A DNA stretch of 7,231 bases from Desulfobulbaceae bacterium (GTDB lineage: Bacteria > Desulfobacterota > Desulfobulbia > Desulfobulbales > Desulfurivibrionaceae): NCBI GenBank assembly GCA_003557565.1, contig PWOG01000311.1, positions 1-7,231 on the forward strand, in the 5' to 3' direction. The notes below the pieces were generated by a model. The model searched no databases. It saw only the letters and a list, made by a program, of their open reading frames with translations, and had not been told where the DNA came from. This document shows, in pieces, positions 1 through 5,503 of the stretch. Numbering within the stretch: position 1 is the first letter of the stretch; each line of letters begins with the position of its first letter. Both the position numbers and the translations under genes were made by a program.

Positions 1-1368
1 CCCGCCGGCACCGGCACCGCCACCATCACCCTGACAGTCAGTGACGACAAGGGGCTGACCGCCACGCAAACCCTGCAGGTGATCTACGGCGGTGAGGTTG
101 ATGGCACCGAACTGCGGGTGACGGTCAAGGATTCCCCCGCAGGTGACAACCCTCAGTCGGGAGTGTATGTCATTCTCCATGGTGAAGACAATGTCTCGGT
201 GGCGCAGTATCAGGTAACCGGGACGAATGGGGTGGCCGATTTCGGCGACATCGGCCGCGGCCGGGCCACCGTGACCATTGCCTATGAATTGGAAGATGGC
301 CAGTGGAGTGAACGTTTGCTCGATACCCTGGTGGAGATTCCGGTCGCCGATTTTGTTTACCATTTGGATGAGGGCGATGACTGGGAGCATCTCGGCTCCA
401 TTTCCGTTGATCTGGAGTGGAATGGTGGTCCTCCCGCCGCAGTAAATACGGCAAGGGGAATGCATCCCTATTTATGGGGAAATGATCTCACTCAACTTTC
501 CGGCTCGGTCTATTCCGACCACCTTCAGGCGAACGGCAGTCTGAGTATTGTTGCCGGTGGTTTCGATGAGGACAATCAAATGCTTCACTACGGCTTCCTG
601 TTTGACCAGGAGTTGAACTTCGATACTCCTTACAATGTGCCGATGGATCGCGATCCGGCGGAACTGACATGGGAAGCGGCTGAACCCATCAATGGGCTTG
701 AGGTCGCGGCTATGCGTGATGGAGCGGGGATTAGCCTGGGCTATCGCGATAGGCTTGATGGCCAATTCGGGACCATTAACTGGGCCGGCACTTTCCCCGC
801 CACGGATGGTTACGTGATTTTGGCCGATGCATGGGAGAACGAGACGGGAAAATACTCCTTGCTTCGTAGAGCCTCTGTTCCGCAATCACTGAACATCCCG
901 GTTTTGGATCTGTCCTTCAGCAATCTGGCTTACGATTCCGACGCAGATATCTTTAGCTGGCAGCTGAACGGCTCCGGCGAGGCCGATGTGGTCGAGGTCG
1001 AGGTCTGGGGTTGGGGTGACATCGCCTGGGGTTGGGCAGCCATAATGGATCCGATGCACGATTCCTGGGAGATACCCGCTCTGCCCGGCGAAATTGCCGA
1101 TTGGGTTGATTTTTCCGATTCCCATGGAGAAGTTGGATTCTACACCATTGATTTCAGTGTCGCCCAGGGCTTTGATCATTTGGTTGCCCTCTTCATTGAG
1201 GGAGAAAGCCCTTATGAGGACAGCAGCGAGGTGTTGGAGGCGATGGCTTGGTGGTGGCCGGAGGAAATGACCACCACCCAATCACGCTCAACGGCACTGG
1301 TAGCCGAAGAACCTGACCGGCGGGAACCTGCCGGTGGTCGGGTAAGCTCCGGGCTGTTGCGCCGCTAG
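1..1368 (+). CDS. C-terminal part of a secreted PKD/Ig-like repeat protein (5' end outside window)
   Basis: The frame is open from base 1, so the gene starts upstream; a GTG at 79 is internal and not the true start. 455 codons are visible, ending in TAG. The first roughly 26 codons (TATITLTVSDDKGLTA followed by TQTLQV) are the closing strands of a PKD-type or cadherin-like domain. A second beta-sandwich-like segment follows (about nt 112-345, with VTVKDSPAG, GVYVILHG and TNGVADFGDIGRG), resembling carboxypeptidase-regulatory-like modules. The rest is acidic, aromatic-rich and of no family I recognise. A WGWG/WGWA duplication lies near nt 1005-1036. The last ~35 residues are polar and Arg/Glu-rich, without a sorting motif, LPXTG, PEP-CTERM or membrane anchor. 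I infer an exported or cell-surface binding or adhesion protein; no enzymatic motif is visible. It is convergent with the dehydrogenase gene and shares its terminator. Confidence 0.8.
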   Translation, partial: PAGTGTATITLTVSDDKGLTATQTLQVIYGGEVDGTELRVTVKDSPAGDNPQSGVYVILHGEDNVSVAQYQVTGTNGVADFGDIGRGRATVTIAYELEDGQWSERLLDTLVEIPVADFVYHLDEGDDWEHLGSISVDLEWNGGPPAAVNTARGMHPYLWGNDLTQLSGSVYSDHLQANGSLSIVAGGFDEDNQMLHYGFLFDQELNFDTPYNVPMDRDPAELTWEAAEPINGLEVAAMRDGAGISLGYRDRLDGQFGTINWAGTFPATDGYVILADAWENETGKYSLLRRASVPQSLNIPVLDLSFSNLAYDSDADIFSWQLNGSGEADVVEVEVWGWGDIAWGWAAIMDPMHDSWEIPALPGEIADWVDFSDSHGEVGFYTIDFSVAQGFDHLVALFIEGESPYEDSSEVLEAMAWWWPEEMTTTQSRSTALVAEEPDRREPAGGRVSSGLLRR

Positions 1369-1375
1369 GTCCAAA

Positions 1376-1419
1376 TAAAACCGCATAAGGCTTGTTACCT
1401 CAAGCCTTATGCGGTTTTA
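1376..1419. terminator. Bidirectional intrinsic terminator between convergent genes
   Basis: A perfect 19-bp inverted repeat (1376-1394 paired with 1401-1419) encloses a 6-nt loop (TTACCT). The GC core is CCGCATAAGGCTTG. The arms end in A4 on the left and T4 on the right, so a U-run follows the hairpin on either strand. It begins 8 nt after the stop of the PKD protein gene and ends 5 nt before the stop of the minus-strand dehydrogenase gene, the expected place for a terminator serving both. Confidence 0.92.
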
Positions 1420-1424
1420 CTGAT

Positions 1425-2285
1425 TCAGTTGGTTCGAGTTTTGAAGAGCTTGTAAATGGCGGAGAAATCTTCCTGGTCCAGGCCCCGGCCAAAGGTCTGG
1501 GCATAGAGTTCTTTGACCACGGCGCCGGTGAACAGGGGTTTTTTCTGTTCGTTGGCCAGGTCCTGCAGGCAGTGGAGGTCTTTGTAGATCAGGGCGTTGG
1601 AGAAGTGGGTGGAGTAATCGTCGGCCAGCAGTTTGGCGCGCTTGGCGTTGAGTACCAGGGAATTGCCACCGCCCACCGCCAGGATGTCCAGGACCTCTTC
1701 CTTGTCGATACCCACGTCTTCGGCCAGGGCCAGGGCCTCGGCGATGGTGGCCATGAAGCTGCCCAGGGTGAGGTTGTTGATCAGCTTCATCTTGGTGGCC
1801 AGGCCGGCTTTGCCCAGGTAGAAGATGTTTTTGCCCACATCCTGGAGCACCGCCTGTGCCTTGTCATAGGCCGCCTGGTCGCCGCTGACCAGCACTGTGA
1901 GAGCGCCCTGGGAGGCGGGCACCACGCTGCCCAACACCGGCGCTTCCAGGTAGTTGGCCCCGGCCTGGGCGCAGCGGGCATGAAAGTCATCCACCTCCCG
2001 GAAGTGGTTGGTGGTGAGATCGACGATGATTTTGCCTTTGAGGTCGGCGGTCAGCAGGCCGTGGTCGCCGGTCAGGACGTCGCGCACGGCGTTGCTGTCG
2101 AACATGCAGATCATGATGATATCCGCCGCCCCGGCCACCTCCGCCGGCGAGGCGGCCTCTTGTACCGCCAGTCCTTCGGCTTTGCCGGGGGTTCGGTTCC
2201 AGACCGTGAGGGTGTGGTCGCAGTCGGCAAGTCTGCCGGTTATGGCCCGGCCCAGGTGGCCAAGCCCGAGAAAACCCAGTTTCAT
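1425..2285 (-). CDS. NADP-dependent beta-hydroxyacid dehydrogenase (3-hydroxyisobutyrate/glyoxylate-succinic semialdehyde reductase type)
   Basis: 286 aa, the normal length for this cytoplasmic family. The N-terminal Rossmann fold shows GFLGLGHLG (GxGxxG at residues 7-12). WNRT at 29-32 places an Arg where NADP-preferring members have one to contact the 2'-phosphate. The substrate-binding segment is EAPVLGS (114-120), where the family usually has APVSGS or APVSGG. The catalytic lysine is K167 in KLINN, followed by the C-terminal all-helical dimerisation domain. Family enzymes interconvert a short beta- or gamma-hydroxyacid and its semialdehyde or aldehyde using NAD(P)H; glyoxylate or succinic semialdehyde reduction is the most likely use, but the substrate cannot be read from sequence. 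ATG at 2285 is chosen because GGAGG (2292-2296) lies 6 nt upstream; an in-frame TTG at 2288 is less likely. A probable terminator lies between this gene and the SGNH gene upstream, so it may have its own promoter, which I could not identify. Confidence 0.92.
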   Translation of the reverse strand: MKLGFLGLGHLGRAITGRLADCDHTLTVWNRTPGKAEGLAVQEAASPAEVAGAADIIMICMFDSNAVRDVLTGDHGLLTADLKGKIIVDLTTNHFREVDDFHARCAQAGANYLEAPVLGSVVPASQGALTVLVSGDQAAYDKAQAVLQDVGKNIFYLGKAGLATKMKLINNLTLGSFMATIAEALALAEDVGIDKEEVLDILAVGGGNSLVLNAKRAKLLADDYSTHFSNALIYKDLHCLQDLANEQKKPLFTGAVVKELYAQTFGRGLDQEDFSAIYKLFKTRTN

Positions 2286-2315
2286 CAAGTACCTCCAATT
2301 AAGAACAAGTTGCTG

Positions 2316-2346
2316 AAAAAACCTGAAAAACCATTGCCGGGCAACG
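2316..2346 (-). terminator. Probable intrinsic terminator after the SGNH hydrolase gene
   Basis: Read on the minus strand, CGTTGC-CCG-GCAATG forms a 6-bp hairpin (one G-T pair, 3-nt loop), followed by GG, T5, CAGG and T6. The stem is short, so termination may be partial and the dehydrogenase gene could receive some read-through. It lies in the 112-nt gap between the SGNH gene stop and the dehydrogenase start. Confidence 0.5.
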
Positions 2347-2397
2347 CCGAAACAACAAGTTACAGGACATCTTCGGTCGGTGCAATGCTAACGCATT

Positions 2398-2910
2398 CTA
2401 TTTGGTGCCAATCATTTTGGCGACGGCGGCGGACCAGATGGCATAGCCCTGGTCGCTGATGTGCACTCCGTCTTCCACCAGGCATTGGTTGACGCCGTTT
2501 TTCTGGAAAAGTTTGTACACATCGATGAGGTCGATGCCGGTTTTATCGGCCAGGTTGCGGAGTTTTCCGTTGGCCTGGGGTACCAGTTCGGAGTCGAACC
2601 ACGGGATCAGGATCGGCGGCAGGCTGTGGATGCAGAACCGGGTGGAGGGAAAGGCTTTTTTGAGTTTGTCGATGATGTGCCGGTAGGCGGCGGTGAAGTC
2701 GGTTTCCTCCAGGGCGATGTTGTTGGTGCCGCTCATGATGAAGATGAAGTCCGGGTTCGGGCACTGGCGGATGATCAGCTCGATGCGGCCCAGCAGGCCC
2801 TCCACGGTTTCACCGGACCAGCCCATGTTGTGCACCCGGTATTCGGGAAAGCGGGCGGCCCAATCGTAGTATTCGATCAGCGAATCACCCGTAAAGACAA
2901 TTTCCTGCAT
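2398..2910 (-). CDS. SGNH/GDSL-family hydrolase (esterase/lipase-like)
   Basis: 170 aa, one compact SGNH domain. Block I is FTGDSL (residues 6-11) with nucleophile Ser10. Block II is NMGWSGET, with the oxyanion Gly at G30. Block III is GTNN (61-64), with the oxyanion Asn at N63. Block V is DGVHIS (147-152), with catalytic Asp147 and His150. All four catalytic positions are present, so it should be active on an ester, thioester or acyl-phospholipid; the substrate is not predictable. It resembles the GDSL-like lipase/acylhydrolase and TesA/platelet-activating-factor-acetylhydrolase-like group, but no signal peptide is seen, so it is probably cytoplasmic. I chose ATG 2910 because GGGAG lies 5-6 nt before it. 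The in-frame ATG at 2928 would add MNQGAT but has no ribosome-binding site. It starts 30 nt after the DUF523 gene stop and is probably co-transcribed with it. Confidence 0.9.
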   Translation of the reverse strand: MQEIVFTGDSLIEYYDWAARFPEYRVHNMGWSGETVEGLLGRIELIIRQCPNPDFIFIMSGTNNIALEETDFTAAYRHIIDKLKKAFPSTRFCIHSLPPILIPWFDSELVPQANGKLRNLADKTGIDLIDVYKLFQKNGVNQCLVEDGVHISDQGYAIWSAAVAKMIGTK

Positions 2911-2940
2911 CGTTGCTCCCTGGTTCATGGGGGTTGGATT

Positions 2941-3468
2941 TTAAGGATGTTGGTGTGTATGTCGCCGATAGGCGAAAACATCCTTGATGAACTTATCAAG
3001 TAGTTTCGGGTTGTGCAATTGGCATTCTTCGGCCATGGGCAGTTCGGGGAAATGTTTTTTCAGCTCCAGGGCGAAAAGGCCGGTTCCCGTCTTGTGATAG
3101 GTGCCGTCGGCGGCCATTACCGCCACATTCTCCAGGCCACAACTGGGTGAGTGGCTCTTGCCGATGTAGCCGTGCAGGTTTTCCTCTTCCAGCTCTTCGA
3201 TCTGCTCCCGGCTCCAGGCGAGCATTTGCCCGGTGTGGTCGAGCCTGCTGTCGATGGTCAGCAGGTGCGGCCTTTCAGGAGCCTCCACCAGGTGCATGGT
3301 CTCCCGGGGCACCGGCAGGCCACAGTCCACCTCCGGGCAGACCGGGACCAGCTCGCAAAAGCGGGCCAGGGTGTCGGTGAGGTGTTGCTCATAGCGGTGG
3401 CCGCCGTCATAGCGGACGGCATGGCCCAGCAGACAGGAACTGATGGCGATGCGGATGCGGTTGCTCAT
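2941..3468 (-). CDS. DUF523 family protein, TudS-like (probable [4Fe-4S] desulfidase)
   Basis: 175 aa, the length of a stand-alone DUF523 protein without the DUF1722 extension found in YbgA-type fusions. Family hallmarks are ISSCLLGHAVRYDGGH (9-24), VCPEVDCGLPVPRE (43-56) and GKSHSPSCG (103-111). Three cysteines in these motifs, C12, C44 and C110, match the three conserved cysteines that hold the cluster in TudS, the characterised member, which removes sulfur from 2-thiouracil. C38, C49 and C149 are additional. By homology it is a cytoplasmic iron-sulfur enzyme acting on thiolated nucleobases or related thio-compounds; the actual substrate here is inferred. The start is ATG 3468; no good Shine-Dalgarno precedes it, and it lies 38 nt after the regulator stop, so read-through from the regulator transcript is likely. 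Confidence 0.88.
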   Translation of the reverse strand: MSNRIRIAISSCLLGHAVRYDGGHRYEQHLTDTLARFCELVPVCPEVDCGLPVPRETMHLVEAPERPHLLTIDSRLDHTGQMLAWSREQIEELEEENLHGYIGKSHSPSCGLENVAVMAADGTYHKTGTGLFALELKKHFPELPMAEECQLHNPKLLDKFIKDVFAYRRHTHQHP

Positions 3469-3506
3469 GGTAGTTATGTCTTTTGGTTCAAGGTTGTTGG
3501 TTAAGT

Positions 3507-4880
3507 TCAGTCCAGGCCGTATTTGTTGATCTTGCTCAGCAGGGTTTTGCGGGTGATGTTCAGGCGGCGGGCGGCTTCGCTGCGGTTGCCGTCGGTGGCC
3601 TCCAGGGTTCTGCTCAGCACCAGCTTTTCCGCCTCTTCCAAGGAAGAGGGTACGGCGTCGGCCGGCGGGGTCTCTTCCGGTTCGGTCTCAGCCCGGTGCA
3701 GGCTCAGCGGCAGGCTCCGTTCGTCGAGATGATCACCGCGCATCAGGATCACACCCCGCTCAATGGCGTTTTCCAGTTCGCGGACGTTGCCCGGCCAGGG
3801 GTGTTTCAGTAGCATATCCATGGCCCGGGGGGTGATGCCTTCCACTTGCCGCCGGTTGCGGACGGCGAATTTTTCCAGGAAGTGGTTGGCCAGCGCCGGT
3901 ATATCCTCGTTTCTTTCCCTCAGGGGCGGAACCTGGAGGGTGACCACGTTGAGGCGGTAGTAGAGATCTTCGCGGAACTTGCCCTCCTGCACCGCTTCCT
4001 CCAGCACTCGGTTGGTGGCCGCCACCACCCGGGCATTGACCTTGATGGTCTCCTGGCCGCCCACCCGCTGAATTTCATGTTCCTGCAGCACCCGCAGCAG
4101 TTTGGCCTGCATGGCCGGCGAGGTTTCGCTGATCTCGTCGAGGAAAACGGTGCCGCCCTCGGCCTGGACGAACTTGCCCTCGCGACGGCGGTCGGCTCCG
4201 GTGAAGGCGCCTTTTTCGTGGCCGAACAGTTCCGACTCCAGCAGGCTTTCCACCAGGGCCGCGCAGTTGACCTTGACCAGCGGCCCGTCCTTGCGGGGGC
4301 TGTTGCGGTGCAGGGCGCCTGCCACCAGCTCCTTGCCGGTGCCCGATTCGCCGCTGATCAGCACCGTGGCCTCGGTGGGGGCCACGTAGGCGATCATCTC
4401 CAGCAGATCGTGCATGGCCGGGGAATCGCCGATGATTCCCGCCGGGTCCAGCAGTGCCGTCGGGTCCTCGCCTTCGCGACTGCGGCGGGATTCCTCCACC
4501 TGGCGGTGGTCCAGGGTCTTGGTCAGGGTCAAGCGCAGTCTTTCGAAATCCAGGGGCTTGGTCAGGTAGTCCCGGGCGCCGGCCTTCATGGCCTCCACCG
4601 CCGAGTCCACCGAAGAATAAGCGGTCATGATAATCACCGGGATCGCCGGGTTGAAGGTCTGGATCCGCTTCAGGGCCTCCATGCCGTCCATCCGGGCCAT
4701 GCGCACGTCCATCAGCACCGCGTCAAAGGGTCGCTCTTCCACGGCTGCCACGGCGGCGGCGCCGTCCGCCGCTTCCTCGCTTTGCCAGCCCCATTTATCG
4801 AGCATGGCCCGCAGCGTGAAGCGGTGGGCTTCGTCGTCGTCCACCACCAGGATTTTTATGTCGGAAGTTTTGTTGTGCAT
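3507..4880 (-). CDS. Sigma-54-dependent NtrC-family response regulator
   Basis: 457 aa with the full three-domain layout. The receiver (about 8-122) has acidic pocket D14-D16, phospho-acceptor D58 in LMDVRM, T86 and K108. The AAA+ sigma-54 activation domain (about 148-385) has Walker A GESGTGKE (177-184), the sigma-54-contacting GAFTGA loop (224-229), Walker B GTVFLDEI (243-250), an arginine-finger region FREDLYYRLN (302-311) and sensor II GNVREL (364-369). The Fis-type helix-turn-helix is at about 430-455 (GNRSEAARRLNITRKTLLSK). It should activate sigma-54 promoters when phosphorylated. No sensor kinase gene is in the window, so it is an orphan here. ATG 4880 is chosen because AAGGA (4891-4895) precedes it and because the predicted sigma-54 transcript would begin near 4903, downstream of the alternative GTG at 4910. 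It probably leads an operon with the DUF523 and SGNH genes. It resembles AtoC/ZraR/HydG-type regulators; the signal is unknown. Confidence 0.95.
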   Translation of the reverse strand: MHNKTSDIKILVVDDDEAHRFTLRAMLDKWGWQSEEAADGAAAVAAVEERPFDAVLMDVRMARMDGMEALKRIQTFNPAIPVIIMTAYSSVDSAVEAMKAGARDYLTKPLDFERLRLTLTKTLDHRQVEESRRSREGEDPTALLDPAGIIGDSPAMHDLLEMIAYVAPTEATVLISGESGTGKELVAGALHRNSPRKDGPLVKVNCAALVESLLESELFGHEKGAFTGADRRREGKFVQAEGGTVFLDEISETSPAMQAKLLRVLQEHEIQRVGGQETIKVNARVVAATNRVLEEAVQEGKFREDLYYRLNVVTLQVPPLRERNEDIPALANHFLEKFAVRNRRQVEGITPRAMDMLLKHPWPGNVRELENAIERGVILMRGDHLDERSLPLSLHRAETEPEETPPADAVPSSLEEAEKLVLSRTLEATDGNRSEAARRLNITRKTLLSKINKYGLD

Positions 4881-4914
4881 AAGCAGTATGTCCTTAATTT
4901 TCTTTAGCACTTAA

Positions 4915-4929
4915 GCAAACAAAATGCCA
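4915..4929 (-). promoter_or_regulatory. Sigma-54 promoter of the response-regulator operon
   Basis: On the minus strand the sequence is TGGCATTTTGTTTGC. It has the invariant GG (-24) and GC (-12) separated by exactly 10 nt, and matches the consensus TGGCAC-N5-TTGC except for one C-to-T change. The start of transcription would fall near 4903, about 23 nt before ATG 4880, with the AAGGA ribosome-binding site inside the leader. No convincing -35/-10 pair was found for this gene. Confidence 0.75.
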
Positions 4930-4990
4930 CAGGGTAAATCTTGTCGTTGCAGTTGTTTTTTCGAGTAAAAAATATGCAGACGGCGGGCTG

Positions 4991-5009
4991 GTGGGTAAAA
5001 AATAACCAC
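4991..5009. promoter_or_regulatory. Imperfect dyad, possible second regulator site
   Basis: GTGGGTA and TAACCAC form a 7-bp inverted repeat with one mismatch around an A5 spacer. It lies between the two predicted sigma-54 promoters, about 97 nt upstream of the predicted regulator start of transcription. Its sequence is not like the stronger dyad at 5036-5059, so a different binding protein (or none) is possible. Confidence 0.3.
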
Positions 5010-5035
5010 TTGTTCGCGTTTGGGGTGCCCCGCTT

Positions 5036-5059
5036 TCTTTCCGGTTGGATCCGGAAAGA
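5036..5059. promoter_or_regulatory. Perfect 9-bp inverted repeat, candidate enhancer (upstream activator) site
   Basis: TCTTTCCGG and CCGGAAAGA are exact inverted repeats around a 6-nt spacer (TTGGAT). The 24-bp dyad is centred near 5047.5, about 84 nt upstream of the predicted start for the small membrane-protein gene and about 144 nt upstream of that for the regulator. These are typical distances for a sigma-54 enhancer-binding protein acting through DNA looping. No T-run follows on either strand, so it does not look like a terminator. That the neighbouring regulator binds it is an inference from position. Confidence 0.55.
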
Positions 5060-5105
5060 GCCATATGATGGATGGTGGCGGCTGATTACCCTCGGAGCTC
5101 CGGCC

Positions 5106-5120
5106 TGGCATGAGTTTTGA
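5106..5120 (+). promoter_or_regulatory. Candidate sigma-54 promoter of the small membrane-protein gene
   Basis: TGGCATGAGTTTTGA has the -24 TGGCA element and TTG at the right spacing, but the -12 dinucleotide is GA instead of the nearly invariant GC. The start of transcription would fall near 5131, leaving a ~40-nt leader before ATG 5172. It is the best promoter-like match on this strand, and I found no good sigma-70 alternative. A 10-bp palindrome (CGGAGCTCCG, 5093-5102) sits just upstream of it. Confidence 0.42.
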
Positions 5121-5171
5121 AAGCCTACCCCGCCATGAAGTCAACAGTCAATACCAAAGGAGGATGAGTTA

Positions 5172-5429
5172 ATGCTGCGTTTAACAAGTATTATATCAGT
5201 TGCCGTGGTGGTGCTGATCACATTGTTTCCCGGTTCGGTCTTTGCTTTCGGGGGTTACGGCTGGTGTGTCCCCGGGGCGGGCTACGGTTTTGGTTTCGGC
5301 GCCGGTCCCATGGGCTGGTTCGGAACGATCCTGATGTTTATGCTGTGGCTGCTGGTCATCATGGGCTTTGTGGCTTTGATCCAGGGACTCTGGCGGATGA
5401 TCCGGGGCTCGGAAACCGGGAACGGCTGA
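5172..5429 (+). CDS. Small Gly/Tyr/Phe-rich membrane protein, unknown function
   Basis: 85 aa. A hydrophobic N-terminal segment (residues 5-25, ending SVFA) could be a cleavable signal peptide with cleavage after A25, or a first membrane span. A loop very rich in Gly, Tyr and Phe follows (26-50, FGGYGWCVPGAGYGFGFGAG) with one Cys (C32). A second strong hydrophobic span covers about 51-72 and the short C-terminal tail is basic then polar. No enzyme or metal-binding motif is seen. The start is well supported by AAAGGAGG (5156-5163) with an 8-nt spacer. It is divergent from the sigma-54 regulator gene and has a candidate sigma-54 promoter and dyad upstream, so it is probably a target of that regulator, perhaps an envelope-stress or surface-associated product. 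I do not recognise the family. Confidence 0.8.
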   Translation: MLRLTSIISVAVVVLITLFPGSVFAFGGYGWCVPGAGYGFGFGAGPMGWFGTILMFMLWLLVIMGFVALIQGLWRMIRGSETGNG

Positions 5430-5477
5430 GTCCGGTTACTTGCTGATTGTCCAAAGTAAAGTTTCAATCTTATTGAA

Positions 5478-5483
5478 TAAAAT
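5478..5483 (+). promoter_or_regulatory. Weak -10-like element in the AT-rich gap before the lipoprotein gene
   Basis: TAAAAT matches five of six positions of a -10 hexamer in the AT-rich stretch 5454-5490, but no acceptable -35 lies 16-18 nt upstream. The lipoprotein gene could instead be read from the promoter of the small membrane protein gene, since no terminator is evident in the 74-nt gap. Confidence 0.22.
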
Positions 5484-5503
5484 TTATTGTTGGAGTTTGA
5501 AGG

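Noticed and set aside
1316..1335. ACCGGC/GCCGGT inverted repeat near the end of the PKD protein gene
   Set aside because: It lies inside the coding frame, is short, and can be explained by GC-rich coding composition.
2387..2400. AATGC-GTTA-GCATT hairpin next to the SGNH stop codon
   Set aside because: A 5-bp stem without a T-run; the better terminator candidate lies 40-80 nt further downstream on the minus strand.
1392..2459. Long plus-strand frame (355 codons) opposite the dehydrogenase gene
   Set aside because: It is a shadow of the minus-strand dehydrogenase, whose Rossmann and catalytic motifs are intact; it has no family signature and begins inside the terminator hairpin.
3846..4907. 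Long plus-strand frame (353 codons) opposite the response regulator
   Set aside because: His/Gly/Gln-rich antisense artefact of GC-rich coding DNA; the minus strand encodes a complete NtrC-family protein.
4911..5144. Minus-strand 77-codon frame in the divergent control region
   Set aside because: No ribosome-binding site, low-complexity composition, and it covers the promoter elements and dyad; more likely non-coding.
5414..5437. AACCGG/CCGGTT inverted repeat around the stop of the small membrane-protein gene
   Set aside because: Only 6 bp with a 12-nt loop and no following T-run; not supported as a terminator.
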